A DNA stretch of 64,000 nucleotides from Aaosphaeria pasadenensis. Taxonomy: Eukaryota; Ascomycota; Dothideomycetes; Pleosporales. The notes below the pieces were generated by a model, which saw nothing but the letters and a program-made list of their open reading frames with translations, was not told the origin of the DNA and made no database searches. The stretch spans positions 714,499 to 778,498 of the forward strand of contig JAKLMB010000019.1 of NCBI GenBank assembly GCA_022813625.1, written 5' to 3'. Of the stretch, positions 22,963 to 36,236 are shown piece by piece. The stretch's first letter is position 1. The number at the start of each line of letters is the position of its first letter. The position numbers were made by a program, and so were the translations under genes.

Positions 22963-25900
22963 GCGATATTGTTGAGGTACGGCTACTGTTGCGGCAGGTT
23001 ATCGACGGTCCACGGTGGGGGTGAAGGTTTATCCCAGACAAAGACAAAGGCATGTCTGCTCAGTACGTGAAGGGGCTACGTTCCAGGACAGCCAATAGGA
23101 GTGAGCGAAAGTAGAGGTGAACAGAGGTGTTTGGCGTTTGGTGAAGGCGTAGATTTAGAGTATGTGGCTTGCGTATGGAAGTCCCATGTGGCCTGACTTG
23201 ATGAATGTCAAGTTGTCACCGACGGGTAAGAGCCGAGTATCAACCAGTGATGGCTTTCGATTGTTGAGAGCGCATCGTAGATTGGTGAATTCTGGGCTAG
23301 AGCCGCCCACCCGCATGATCGGCTGAGAGGAAGTTCTTTGTTGGCTGCGAAGCGTTGAATGCTGATGTTTGGTTCAGCTGGGGAAGGTCAGAGTGGGGGT
23401 GTACTATGTAGTGAATCTGTATGCTGTCTGGCCGGATAGGTTAGCAGTACCTGGAAGCGTACCGAGGATCAGAACGTCGGGCCCAGCCGATAAGAGATGG
23501 CTTTTCCGAAAACGGACATGATATAATGCCTCATGGGGACTGGAAGGCTTGTGGCTTGCTTGACAGTGAATGAATGGATTGCGAATTGTTTGGTTGCGGG
23601 GGAGTTAGTGGCTTTGGTAAGTTGAGGTTGAGGACGGGCTGGGGTGCAGAAACCAAGATGGTGGATGGGGAGGGACGGCTGCACGACGGAGCGAGGCGGA
23701 TCAGCGGGAGCGAAGGCGAGAGGCTGTTGCTTTTTGGTTCTGGACAGACAGCGGCACGTCAATGTCGAGGGTCGAGGGTCGAGGTCGAGGGTCGAGGACC
23801 AAAGATCGAGATCTGTTGGGACTCGAGAGTGGACACACGTTCTGGATGGTGCTCACTGGTGACAGTTGGAATCATCTAGCTTCTGGTTGATGTGGTTGGT
23901 GTACGCGAAATTATGGATCAATGGGGGTGGTGGTGTACACTGTATGCTGGCTACCTAGGTAATTAGATAGATATCCAATACACCTGCTAAATAGAAAGAG
24001 TTGAGGAAAGGGATGGTGGTAGTAGGAGTAATTAGATAGTAGATGTTCACTCCAAATAGATACGAACAATACTCCGTACAGGTTCAATTGTTATTATGGT
24101 CATTGTTATGGTTATTGCGAGAGATTGTTGGTTTATGCAGGAAACGAAAGAGGAAAGTAGGACGCAGACTGATCAGATTGGATGCTTCGAATCTGGAAGG
24201 CGCCCTTGCATGATGACACGCTGATTGGTCCCAGCAGGCAAACAACCCAATCACTTGTACCCGAATTGGGAATGAAGGAGATTCCAATTTCAATCTTCTT
24301 GGCTCTTCATCTCCCCCCCGTTATTCCCAGTAACAACATCTACCTACCTAGGCACTTAGTTAAGAACAACATCAACATCAAAAGCAATCAACTATTGTAC
24401 ACTTGCAGAACTACTACGTGCGGTAAGTCGGGCCCTAATATCATCAGTCTAAACATCTACTTTGAACCACGGGACTCGTTGTCCTCCCACGACTGACCGC
24501 CCAATTGAGCATCTGTCTAATTTTCTGTGGAGCAAATGCTCACACGTTGCCAGTCTTCCCCTTCCTCTTCTTTCTGCTCTTGGGTATACTCTGGCTTCTC
24601 CTCGGAGATTTATTTCATCCATTCAACTTACCACCTACCAGCACCTTGCTGCATATTGTCATACTCTTGCAATGATATACAGTTGACCCAGTCGGGTTCA
24701 TCGTTGACGTCTTGCTTCTCCACAAGGGAGATGCCTGTCTGGCGCACGACCAACGCTGTAATACAGACTGTGCGCCACCAAATTTAGTCCAAAGTGGAGA
24801 ATAGACACTTGTGGACGCTCCACCTAATAATTGTCGTATCTGTCTACTTTGGTGACTTGGATGATGGATGGACACGAATGAACAGACTGGACAGGGTGGG
24901 CATGGGCATTCTCCATTCTGCCACTTCTTCTTCGATTCAGGAGGAGAGAACCCAGCCACAGGGCACGTGCAACCTCGACCAGCGAGCCAGTGCAAGCATC
25001 CAAGATTGCTTGCTAATTTCGAAACGCGCTCATGAACCACTGCGAAATTGCGAATTTCCGAAACAACCTCTTTTTTTCAATAATTTGCCACATACCGCAC
25101 ATGCTACATGCCTCTTACCTTGTGCCTGCTTGCCTGCCATTGCGCAAGGATCGAGTGGCCTTGAGAGCTCCATCTGTCACGCTTGTACCCCGTACCTGAA
25201 GATCGTAATGCCACCCAGATCTTAATTTCTTCAACCCCCCCAGGGCTCATGCCTACACAGTAATGAATTACATTATGACGGGCAGGTCGAGCAGGAGCAA
25301 AAGCCACCGTGCGACACTCCGCGGCTATCTTCACTTTGTGCGAGGTTTGGGCACCCATGGTACGTTTTTGTACCGGGTCACCCAGAGATCGTGTAGTCCA
25401 AAGTGGCACCCGTCCGCGAAGCACAAGGGCACAAGGGCACAAGGGCTTGCTTCGGGCTCGCCACTGATGAAATGGATGTTCGTCCATTGGCTGTTCATCG
25501 ACAACGTACTGCTCTGCACTCACGACGCGCCTTGTTCTTTGCGACTTGAAATCTTTTTCTCTTCCCTTCGTCCAATTTACCATTCAAGCACATGCTCGAA
25601 AATTGAATTGACTTCAATCTACCGCACGCTGTAAATTGCAATTCGTACAGCTAATACAGTTGGATCGCTAAGTCGCTCGGTGGTAATTAGCAACGGTCCA
25701 TCGTTCTCTACTCCAAACATTATCTCGCTAGGCACTCGAGGATTCAATGACAGCAGCAAGCTAGTACTCCATAAACGTTTACACTTCCCGATGACCGCAT
25801 CGTTGCCTGACATCTGAAACAAGGAATCATTGTAGACGGTACGTAGTTCGACTCGGTTGCTGTGGTGATGTTTGCATGTATACTTGTACCGTGCCCATAA

Positions 25901-28900
25901 GGGAAAAAACGGTCGATAGTCGATACTTGGCAGGCAACTGGTGGGTTGATTCTTGCACGGAGAACTGCACTGCCACATTCGCATTCGTATGCTCCCGCTT
26001 CCAAACTCGTCCGTACCTTTGATCTTTCTCAAATTCACTCATTGTGATATTGTAAATTTGTATCTCTCTCACATGTCGCCGTCGCTGCACCGACACCGAC
26101 GATGTCGAGCGATAATCATAGTAAAACCGCGTGCTGTATTACATGCATAGCACTGTCTACTAACCAACCGACCAACCAATCGCTTCCCTCCCTCAATCTT
26201 CCAACCGCCCCCCTCCCGACCGTCCGTCCATCCATCCCGTCCCAAATTGTTCGGCGCTCGCTCGTAAATTTCAGGGTCCAAACCGAAGAAAGAAAATGGT
26301 TTCAACACCACCGCCGACGCCGATACGATTGCGAAAAATCCAAGAGAGAAAGCAGCGGCACCGAAGTGGAGCCCAACCCACCCCACTCCATAGCTACGAG
26401 TGCGTCGGCGCGGTTATCCTATCTATCTCTGGTTACACGTACATGAAACGGATGGTATGGGTTCGTTAAACCGTTTCATAGGGTTTTGCGGTGCCAAGAG
26501 AGAGTGGGAACGAAAGGATGCGATTAGTAACGGTCTGGGCGACGGGTCGGTTGGACGCTGAGGGTTGAGGTTAGATGGGAGGACGGGAAGGTGAGCTAGT
26601 TGGGTACGGAGGTAGTTATTTCGATTTGACGTTTTTGACGGCGGGTGGAACGATGGGAAGAGGGAAGGTTTGGTAGGGCTCTGTTGAACGGGCGGGTGGT
26701 CGGACGAGAGGTAAGGTGGTTTTGATTTCTCATGGTCTGCTCTGTACGGTTTAATGTAGTAATCATTACTGGAATGAAAGAGCAAATTAGAGTTCCTAAA
26801 GCTATATGCAATGAGAGTCACTCAAGTCGCGTTGTGCTAGTATACCACTGCATCTATCAAGACATCTACAAACCGCCCAAAACCTCACATCGAAACCCGG
26901 AAACCCGTACCGCCATTCGGCACCCTCGGGGCATGGCAAAATCCAAACATATCTTTCTTTCCCACACTTACACATTTCACGCGGCGGCGCTGAAGAAAGA
27001 CTAGTGCGCCGAAAGGGTCCCTGAAGATCATTGTTTCTTGACTTTACTCTCCCGCTAGCTAGCTAAACCGTGCTGCCTACCGGTAATTATGAACGTCGTA
27101 GTTTTTTTCTCTGCAGAGAGAGAAAGAACGGCGGCTCGGGTTGTGTGCGGCCGAGGGATGGACGATTGTAATCATTCTGTCTTTTGTTTCGTAGTTACCT
27201 TTCTGTAGCTGTGGATTGGGTGTTGATTCGTGTATGTGCGGACGTTTTGTACCACGCTCCCTTCCTCCCTCGTACGCGCATACCTATGTACAAGCAGCGG
27301 AAACCCGCGAGACCCCCAGCACGACCAAGCAAAAAGTTCAATGCGGCTTTCCCTTCACTGCGTATTTCGTTTTCGTTGCTGCTAGTTAATTACGATTACC
27401 ATCACCATCGCCAACGTCGCTGGGGCGCACGCGAGTAATGGGACCGAAGAGTGTTGTCCAAGGGTAGCCGGTTACACTTGGGGAGGTGGGGATGCCGAAT
27501 TGGGTAATTTTGGTATGACGATGGGATTGGGAGGGGTTGGATGTTTGGTACGCCAGGCGGGTAGCAGGCATGCCGTTTTCTTTCTCGTCTGTCTTTTACT
27601 TCCTGCTGTGGTTTACTGGTTTGTTCTTGGGGCAGTTTTGGTGGTTGGAAAAGGGAACCAGCCGTAGTCCGTTGTGTGCCACGGATATGCTACTGTGTGG
27701 TTAGTTGACAGCCTCACTCGCGCTTGTGTACGAAAAGTCGTTTGTCTGTCTGCCTCTGCCCCGGACGGGACGCAGCGAGGTCGGGTCGTACGAGGCGGGG
27801 GAAGGAGGAGGAGGGGAACTTGGCATTGATTGGAAGCGCACCATCTGTAGGTACGTTAATTGTTGCTAAGAGGGTGAAGAAGTCTGGAACGTGGAGGGCA
27901 TTGAGGCTTGAATTGATGCGGGGGAGAATTTGTGTTGAGTGAATGGGCGTTGTTAGTTAGTGACAAGGCATTGTAGGGTTCGTTGGTCGGACTTTGTGGG
28001 GGAGGTTTATGCTGGGGCGTTGGATCGGACTTGAGATCGCTATGCAGTGGTATGCGCATGGTTATAGGAGAGTGTGTAAGTGCATCAGGTAGTGCTGCGG
28101 CCGGGATGTCACAGAGGAGAATAATGGAATGTATGCAATGCGTCGTGGATATGTATTGGAGAAATGTAATTGATGCTGGCCATGAGAGTTAAAGTATGGG
28201 GAAAGATAGTTTGGTCAATGGTGACACAGGCAAGCGGCAAGGCCGGCACAGGGGAGATTCGATATGACGAGACGGTGACTGGAGTTTGCTATGTATCTGC
28301 AAGTGGTTCTGGTATTGATGTGAACATAGCGGATGTTGAATGGGCACAATGGGAACAGAGAGCAAAGGGCCGATACATTGGCAAGTCATGTTATCGATCA
28401 CCATCACGATCAACGTCGTCATCGTCAATGTCATTTAGTTCATTAGCATCAATTCAATCGTGCAAGGCAGAAGCGAAGCAAAGCACAAACAATACTTGTA
28501 CGATACGATGGATGTGGGGGTGGCACGAACGAGAAATGGCAACAATTGCGACAACGGTTTTTGGCCATGGCACGGAACGGCAAGGTGAACCAGCCCAGCT
28601 TCTCCGCACTCTCGTCTACCAACATCCTATTTACGGCGAAGAATAGGCAAGTCAAGTTCAAGGCAAAGGCGAAGCAGGCAAGCAAGCGAAAGAGTACGAA
28701 GTTAGGTTGGTTGGCTCATCTCTCTTTCACGACTCAGGTCGAACTAGAGCTCACCCGCAGAGGGCACATGTTTGCCCCTGCATGAGAGGGAGGGAGATGG
28801 TGTGGATGTTATGTGCATCGAGGATAGCGCGGCTGTTTGGTGGTCATGATGGACATTGGATGCTTGGATGCATCATGGCTTGCCCATCATCAACCCCGGT

Positions 28901-31900
28901 CTCCCAGTCCACTCTTTACTCCACTCTTTCATGGGCGCGGTCTCCGCCGCCGCCTGCGTAGACAATGTCAATCTTCATATCGCACGTCGTCGTTCATTTA
29001 ATCAGGATTCGGGTCAGGGACTGAGGACCATTCAGAGATGTTCGTCCCGGATGCCGGATGGGATGGGTGATTTTCCTCACCTAGGTCACACGTAGATGGC
29101 TATCACGGCATGGTAAGGTGAGGTGAGTCCCTCGTAGATAACAGAAGGTTGGCGCGGACGGGAAGGGACTGGGCATGCAAGGCACTGGGGAATCTCGAAT
29201 AGGTACGGAATCTGTATCGTACTGTACTGTGATGTACTGTTGTTATTGCTTTCACTTTCAATATACAGGGGGCCTGGCGGTGACAAAACCCGCAGTGGGG
29301 ACCTGAGATTCACATTGCAATTGTTCAATACTTGTAGATTGTATTGCAAAGTATGGAGTACTCTGCAGGCAATCTTCTCTGTGCTCTGGACTCTACGTCG
29401 TGCGGCCGTAGAGAGTGCATTATCGAGCGATGAAGAGTCTACTCCTCTGTAGTAGTGTGTACTCCGAAGATACCAGTCGAGAAGGGAGTGCAGTAGTGTT
29501 TCCGTGTGCATGTCGCGTGCAGCCGTGCCTAGCGAGCTGGAGCGAGTAAGAAGCCGGCATCGCCGCTCGATAGACGTGACCAGCCAGGGCCACTACCGCC
29601 TGGTCTGCCTGGTCTGCAGCGCGATGCTGCAGGATCAAGAACGGCTTCGGATCGTCGACTGGCACGACATACAGATAGTCGGTGGGCGATGGTGGTGGTG
29701 GTGGTGGTGCGGAGAAGGAGGGGAAGATGGGAGGCAAAAAAAAAAGCAACGAGAGATAAGCTGCAGACAGTGTTCGCCTTCCTTCGCCTTCTTTCTCGTC
29801 TTCTCTTCTTCCTGGGGAAGAGATCGACTTGCTTGGAGTTGGAGATGGTAGGGATTGGGAAGCAATGCAGAGAGCCTATCTATCTACACAAGCACGACTA
29901 GGATCAACTATCACACACACACAACACCCTGATCTACACTTTCGCGAAGGAGTATCGTTGATTAAGGGTTCCTACGCCATACAGGATTCTCGTATTTTGC
30001 TACATACCTTACCTACACTGCTGTGACTGTTTGTGCTGCCTGCTCCGTGTGGGTGTAGTGGTGGTTAGTGGGATGATTACAGAACTGCATGGTGCATATC
30101 GCAGAGCAGAGACTCGAGACTCGAGGGTGACAAGCTGGGGCGATGTGCCTTGCTATCGCGCTTCCTGACACGAACGTGGTATGGCGGGGATGAAGGAAGG
30201 GGTGCGAAAGATAAGTGTTGCATGAAGATGCGTGCCTGGTGCTGCTGGACGACCGGAACGGCGACGACGACAATGACAACGGAGACGACAGCCGTACGAC
30301 ATGATCTAGTCTTGCATTGAAGGCGGCGTTCAAGAAGAATTGAATCTCGACCGTCGGACTCCAATGCTTAATTCCTCATTCCTTCCTTTTTCTCTAGTAA
30401 TTCCTCTTCACCTTCTTTCTTTTCCTTTGTGCCTGGATGAGGCTAGGGAAATAATAAAAATCAATAATCCGAGGTCGAGATGGCTATTAGCGGAGATTAG
30501 GTTCGGAGGCGCTGCTGAGAGAGCAGAAAAAGCGAAAGTGAGGGAGATGAAAATTCTCGTGAGCCTCGTGATGGTACTCGGTAGGCAGTAGTTACGCTCG
30601 TAAGGAAACGCCCGCCAGCCAGCCAGCCCGGCCAGAGCCAGAGCCAGCCCATTTCCATCCATCGGCGTAGGCGCGGCCAAGAGTTGTTGCTTGCAGGACG
30701 TGGATGGTGGACCTGGTGGGCGCACCACCACCACGCATGTAGAGGCAGCCTCTCCCCGGCCAGATCGATTGGAATCGGCCATGCAATACTACATGTATAT
30801 TCATGTGTATGTATGTACACATACACAAACAGGTACATGCGGCAACTAGTTTGCATTAAAACAAGAAAAGTCGTTGTTCTTGCAGGTACCGGATGTGGAC
30901 GGAAATCGATATAATGCTGCTTTACAGAAGGGTGTAGGCAGTTGTTGTTTGTTCGGTAGCGTAAACCGTAAACCGCACGAGTAGATCATGGGGGAGTCGA
31001 TACTGTCAGGTACAGTTACGACAGCAGTGAGTGGTAATTAGAGTGCAGCATGGGTGTTGTCACATCCCACTATTTATTACCTGTTACCTAGGCATTTGGA
31101 TGGAGTCAATACGCTAAGTAGTCTACAAAACTCCACTTCTATACAACTTGAAAAGATCCAAGAGGAAATAAGATGATTGAGGCACTTACTACTCTGCACT
31201 CTAGACGATAAACGAAGACGAAGACGAAGAGGTTACAAGCAGCGAACGGGGACGCCGCAGAAGCCAGCAGTAAACAGCGTCGTGGCCATCGTCACCGTAG
31301 TCGACTGGCACCAACCACGAACCAACCCTCAGCCACTGGGACTAACTAGACTAAGGAATAATGAAGTCGACTAGCGATTAGGTGGGTTCAAAACAACTCA
31401 TACTCGCACCCATTTCTCTTTCTGTCTGACCACCTATTATTACGCAGTTGACAGTGCACTCGTCGCCATCACCATCGTCATCGTCTTAGGCAGACGGACG
31501 GAGGTTCGTACGAACCCGAGTTTGCAAGTCTGATATGATATTGGTATGGTATGGTACGGTAATGGTTAGTTTGGGAGGTGTAAGTATTAGTATAAGGATT
31601 ATGATCATGATCATGATTATTTCCATGACCTGAGATATACTAGCTGGTCTATGGAGAACTCTACTCTACTCTACTCTATGTGACGGTGACTTTTTCGAAT
31701 TGAATGAACTACGGAGTACTCGAACCGAGGAATCCGTGGTCTAATCTCCCAAGGTCTTCTTCCAACACTCTAAACCTGTAACCTGTAACCTGTAACCTGT
31801 CCAATTCCTTCATTATGAAATGCATTCAGAAACATGATTTCCCCTCCTTCTTTGTGTACCTAGGTATGTTCGTCATGCTTGACGACCACCAACATAGTCC

Positions 31901-32159
31901 CATCTCTACCAATAGTGATGATGGTAATAATAGTATCAGTCGTAAGGAACAGTTACCCTCATTGTTCGTACTCTTCCATCTTTCAAGGAAAGTTTGGTGC
32001 TGGGTCTACAGTGACGATTGGCCATTCCGAAAGCGAGTGTTACCACCCACACTGGACTGGGTCGACCCATGTTTGAGGGGGATTAGGGTCTACTGTGTAG
32101 TTGGTCATAGCTCGCCAAGATCTACCAAAGCCAAAGAATCCCCCAATTCGCTATCGTTT
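22963..32159. other. Large gene-free block
   Basis: Over 9 kb without a supportable gene or RNA gene. Open frames on both strands are short, mutually overlapping and low in protein character. It contains simple repeats: GTCGAGG units (23764-23798), CACAAGGGC-type units (about 25424-25448), a GGT run (about 29688-29710), TCTAC pentamers (about 31657-31678) and four AACCTGT units (31773-31800). Copies of TACTCCGTA/TACGGAGTA occur at 24070 and 31710. It may hold distal control sequence or non-coding transcripts for the gene at 33462, which the sequence alone cannot show. Confidence 0.5.
31773..31800. repeat. Heptanucleotide tandem repeat (AACCTGT)x4
   Basis: Four perfect 7-bp units end to end in intergenic DNA. 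It is not the TTAGGG telomere unit. Confidence 0.9.
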
Positions 32160-33461
32160 TCATCTCTTCTTACCTACGAGTGCTAGAGTCTCTCTCTCTC
32201 CTCCTCATCTCACCACCCCTGGTCGGTTCCTAGATTCTTAATCCCGGTCACACACCCTCTCTCTCTACCCTCTACCCTCTAACTACCCTGTCCCTGTCAA
32301 TCTGTGGACCTTTCTGAACTTGACTGTCTGTGTGTCTTGTGTCTGTTGTTCTCTCTGTGTTGTGGTAGGCCCTTCTTCTTGTAAAAGCCCTTCAAGGCCC
32401 TTGCAACAGAAGACTGAGAGACCCCATGTGCTGCTGAATCTGAACGAGAAAGAACCCCCCTCCTCCCTCCTCTCCCTCCCCTTCCTTCCCCCCAGTCTCC
32501 AGTCAGTCCAGTGCCCCTTCCCTTCCCTTTTCCCCTTACCCTTCCTGGGCTGGGCTGCTCCTGCCTCTTTCCCTACCCTTGTTCCTGGGCACCTTCCCTA
32601 CCCATACCCACACCCATACCCTTACCCTTACCCTTACCCTTCGCGTACCCGTACCCGCTATTCTTCACCCACCCAATCCCCAAAGGTACACCGTACACTA
32701 CACCACTACCACTCTCTCTTACAATCTCTCCCTCTCTCTCTTCTCTCTTTTTCCTCTCGTCTTCTTCTTCCTCTCCACCACTTCAACGTTGTGTGTCAAC
32801 CATCACCACCACAACACACTCCTCTCCCTCCTTCCTACACACTCTCCCTCTCCCTCTTGGAACCCAACATCGTCGCATTTGATAGCCGTTCACTTCTGCT
32901 ATCACTCGACCCTGAGGGTATCTGTCCGTTCATTTCCCCTGTCATTCCTTAATCAACACCCCGAGTACTGTGTACTCTCCCAAAACCTCGCACCCATACA
33001 CCACCAACCTACCGACCGACCGTTGTCTCGCACGCAAGCAAACCTGCTACCTACCACTTCTTACAACTGACTTATTCAACACCAAACAATTACAACAATA
33101 CGCCTATACTGTGAGCAATTCTCTTCTCTTCTCTCCATCGCCGTCTCAACCTCTACCAACCGGCCTCGTTGCTGACCCGTCCGTCTTTCGCGCCTCCAGT
33201 AATCGCGTCAGCACTTTGTACCTCGAGAGCGCTTGTTTCGTCTCTATCCCGTTGTGCTCACCCTCGTAGCACCTTCAGCAACCCCCCGTCCAACCATCCC
33301 CCACCCTACCGTTCATCTATCCATCGCTACACTGGATTCCGCGGCTTGCAAATCTCACTTCAAAGTGCACACCCTCCGTTAGCGGTGCCAATCCCTAATT
33401 TCCTCAGGAACAACCTACCACAATCCGCTGCTACCCTGCGGCGGTCTTCTCCTGCTTCACA
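32160..33461 (+). promoter_or_regulatory. Pyrimidine-rich leader/promoter of the Ser/Pro-rich protein gene
   Basis: The strand is strongly C/T-rich for more than 1 kb, almost purely so near 32440-32880, and includes a TACCCT hexamer run at about 32600-32641. Long CT tracts just upstream of the start are common in fungal promoters and leaders. Several short upstream frames lie in it. The 210-codon frame at 32320-32952 is a by-product of the low-complexity sequence. Confidence 0.5.
32600..32641. repeat. TACCCT/CCCTTA hexamer repeat
   Basis: An initial CCCATA/CCCACA section is followed by about four CCCTTA units. It resembles but does not match the fungal telomere unit (CCCTAA), and there is no sign of a chromosome end here. 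Confidence 0.8.
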
Positions 33462-36236
33462 ATGGCTCAGATCGCCCTGCCACGACAACAGGTTACCCAT
33501 GCACAGCAATCCACAGACAGCGGCATCGGCTCACCGCTCTACGAGCGCCGCCGTGCCTCCAATGCCGGACCTGTAGAACTCATCCCGAATCCTGACTTCT
33601 CCTTCCCACAGATGCCAGCGGATGAGTCCTCCAACCCTTCGGCCAGGCCCAATTTCGCTCCCAAACCTCGTCCAATGTCGCTCCAGGCGTTTCCCACCGG
33701 CCGTCGAGGCTCCGCTCAAGCAGCACGCCAGAAGTCTGTTTCTGCTCTGCCTGACTTCTCTTTCAATCCCGCAGGTCCCTCCAAGCAACCAGCCACGACC
33801 CCTCCTCATTCACCCATCGCCCTACCGACAACACCGTCACGGCCAATTGGAGGACACAGGCGAGGTGGAAGCGAGTTCATCGGAGGCGATGGAAGGGCGG
33901 GAAGTACCAATCTGCTCAGTTCGAGCCCGACCAAGGGCGAGGCAGTTCTTCCTCCACCCTCGAATACCCTTCGACCCGGTCCACCAGCTGGTCGTAGGGG
34001 ACACGCCCACCGGCGCTCGGGAGCCGTCTCTTCGCATGATCTGTCTTCGATCATGCAGCCAGCCAGTGCTGTTCCGCCTCCTGCTCGAGCCGGCAGCGCG
34101 CCAGTCACTCCTCTCGAGGGTGATCAGTTCGTCTTCGGCCACGCCGTCAACAAATCGATCTCACAGCCCTCGCTGAGGGACAGTTCCTTCTTCGATGACG
34201 CTAACGCAGCAGGCCGCAGACCTTCCTCCAGACAACGCGTCGGCTTTTCTGACAAGGTCGAGATCATTCGCCCCCTTTCCACCATTTCCTCAGAGACCGA
34301 GACCTCCATGTCCACGATACGGGGTCACTCTGCTACTGGCAGTCTTTCCTCGGTCATTAGCGCAGGAACGTCGAGCCCAGCATCGGCACGGACACGGCCT
34401 TCGCTGAATACAACCTTGGAAAGCGACGAGCGCCCAAGCACCGCAGGGGCAGTCCTCGACATGTACAAGAGCAAGAATGTACAATTTGACGATGATGTGT
34501 TCAACCGCAAGCGACCAATGTCTGCGGTCTCGCCCGCTTCGCTCAATTCCAGCGCAGGTCCTGTTTCTCCACGCATCACGTCCAAGCGACGGGGCTTCTT
34601 CCGCCTGGAATCACGACGAAGCGATCCTTCCATTCACACACTCTCTACCAGCATTTCTGACCCAGCACTCTCCGCCTCAGTAGAGGCTTCTGCTCTTCCT
34701 TCGCCCATGCTCGAGGATGAGGAGAATGTAGACGAGACGGACAAGGCCAAATCGAGCCGCAAAGGAAGTCTCAAACCCCGCAAGGTAAAGTCGTGGGCGA
34801 ATTCGATCATTCGGAAGGGAAAGCACGGCAACAAGATCAAGGACCGACCACCTACTCCTCCTCCAGCTGCAACGGATGCCAACGATTCGACCGAGGAGAT
34901 GGATTTCGAGGCCACTTTCGAGGCTAACTTTGAGGCCAATTTCGACGTTGACAACACTGTCACCATTGTTACGCCCACTGAGAACGCCGTCCCCGAGCCA
35001 AAGCTGAATACTGACATTGCTTCCTGGAAACCCCGGGAGCTGAAGCGCGCCGACTCGGACGCCATGAGCCCTGTGATCGACTTGGATGCCGCGCTTGGAC
35101 CCTTCAACACCCCCCAAGGAACGGGACCGCGCGGCCAGCAGCGCGGTTTCGGCGCCCATCGCCGGGCCATGCACAGTGCCAGTGGCTACACTGCCTCCCA
35201 CCGACGGACCGAAAGTGCCCCGGAACTTGCTCCTTTTGATGCTCGGGCCTCCGCCGTTGCCTCTCCCACCACTATGGCGGACGTGTTTGAAGAGGACGAG
35301 CCAGAAGAGGAACCCTCCCAAGGCCAAGAGACGAAGGCCACGTCCACCGATGTCAATGACATCGAGGAAGAGGTCGAAGAACCAAAGATTCAGCTGGTGG
35401 AAGCTGCAGAGTCCCAGAATGGCACCACCACCACCATCAAGTGGAACTTCAACGACGGCCTTGGAATTCAACGTCGAGGCAGGTCCCCTAAAGGTGAAGA
35501 TTCTGAGCCTCTGTCTCCATTGCAGGCCCCCCAGCCCGTACCGAGCGGCAATGGTTCGAAACAATCGCTTACCACGGATCCGATCGAGGTTGTCGAGGAC
35601 TACGAAGAACCACGAACATCCTCGTTGACCCACTCCTCGGACTCGACCGTGACCCCATCCGGTGGTCCTGATGAGACAAAGGAAAGCCAGCAAGTGATGA
35701 ATCTATCTCTCCCATTACCTCAGCAAAGCCTCAGGACGCCTGACACTTTCACGTCTTCTTTCTCTTCGCCAGACTTCCGATCTAGCCAAGCCTCCCTCGA
35801 CATTCCCCGCCTAGGAACGGCTGCCTCGTCCATGACTGACTATCGCGCAATGCCTTCTCCGCAATTTGGAGAGCCTGGCCCTGAGTTGCGCGTGTCGGTC
35901 GACGACGTACCGTCCCTGACTTCGTCTCGTTCGACGATGACAAGCGGCATGCACAATGTCTATCCTCTAATGAGCCCTCGTCGACCTGGAGAGCGGTCAA
36001 CATCTCTTTGCTCGGTATCCAACAGCGAGACTGATTCTCGTCGCCAGAAGCGTTCCAGCATTGCCAGTCTATCGCGACTTATCAACAGCTCTTCTTTCGG
36101 AGAGAAGAGCAAGCTTTCCATTGAGCAGCGCCCTCACTCTGAATATCTTGAACCTGCTAGAGAGTCCAAGAAGAAGCACAAGCGACTAAGCAAGCTGATG
36201 CAATTCTGGAAACAAAAGGACTCCTCACGAACATAA
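33462..36236 (+). CDS. Large Ser/Pro-rich disordered protein
   Basis: Single uninterrupted exon of 924 codons from the first ATG (MAQIALPRQQVTHAQQ). The whole protein is Ser/Pro/Arg-rich with many SP, RRxS and RxxS sites, so it is probably a heavily phosphorylated intracellular protein. There is no signal peptide and no membrane segment. Distinct short blocks are FSFPQMPAD, RRGFFRLESRRSDPS (about 380-395), the basic KPRKVKSWANSIIRKGKH (about 440-460), SDAMSPVIDLDAALGPFNTP (about 530-550) and a basic C-terminus (KKKHKRLSKLMQFWKQKD). The DAMSPVIDLDAALGPF-type block and overall make-up recall Aspergillus proteins labelled 'cell wall proline rich protein'. That comparison is from memory, and the name does not fit a protein without a secretion signal. 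The function is unknown. A very long CT-rich leader precedes it. Confidence 0.8.
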   Translation: MAQIALPRQQVTHAQQSTDSGIGSPLYERRRASNAGPVELIPNPDFSFPQMPADESSNPSARPNFAPKPRPMSLQAFPTGRRGSAQAARQKSVSALPDFSFNPAGPSKQPATTPPHSPIALPTTPSRPIGGHRRGGSEFIGGDGRAGSTNLLSSSPTKGEAVLPPPSNTLRPGPPAGRRGHAHRRSGAVSSHDLSSIMQPASAVPPPARAGSAPVTPLEGDQFVFGHAVNKSISQPSLRDSSFFDDANAAGRRPSSRQRVGFSDKVEIIRPLSTISSETETSMSTIRGHSATGSLSSVISAGTSSPASARTRPSLNTTLESDERPSTAGAVLDMYKSKNVQFDDDVFNRKRPMSAVSPASLNSSAGPVSPRITSKRRGFFRLESRRSDPSIHTLSTSISDPALSASVEASALPSPMLEDEENVDETDKAKSSRKGSLKPRKVKSWANSIIRKGKHGNKIKDRPPTPPPAATDANDSTEEMDFEATFEANFEANFDVDNTVTIVTPTENAVPEPKLNTDIASWKPRELKRADSDAMSPVIDLDAALGPFNTPQGTGPRGQQRGFGAHRRAMHSASGYTASHRRTESAPELAPFDARASAVASPTTMADVFEEDEPEEEPSQGQETKATSTDVNDIEEEVEEPKIQLVEAAESQNGTTTTIKWNFNDGLGIQRRGRSPKGEDSEPLSPLQAPQPVPSGNGSKQSLTTDPIEVVEDYEEPRTSSLTHSSDSTVTPSGGPDETKESQQVMNLSLPLPQQSLRTPDTFTSSFSSPDFRSSQASLDIPRLGTAASSMTDYRAMPSPQFGEPGPELRVSVDDVPSLTSSRSTMTSGMHNVYPLMSPRRPGERSTSLCSVSNSETDSRRQKRSSIASLSRLINSSSFGEKSKLSIEQRPHSEYLEPARESKKKHKRLSKLMQFWKQKDSSRT

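Noticed and set aside
32600..32641. Internal telomere-like repeat
   Set aside because: The unit is CCCTTA, not CCCTAA, it is embedded in C/T-rich leader sequence, and it is only about four units long.
32320..32952. 210-codon open frame upstream of the Ser/Pro-rich gene
   Set aside because: It consists almost only of Pro, Ser, Leu and Thr because the DNA is C/T-rich. Other frames of the same tract are also open.
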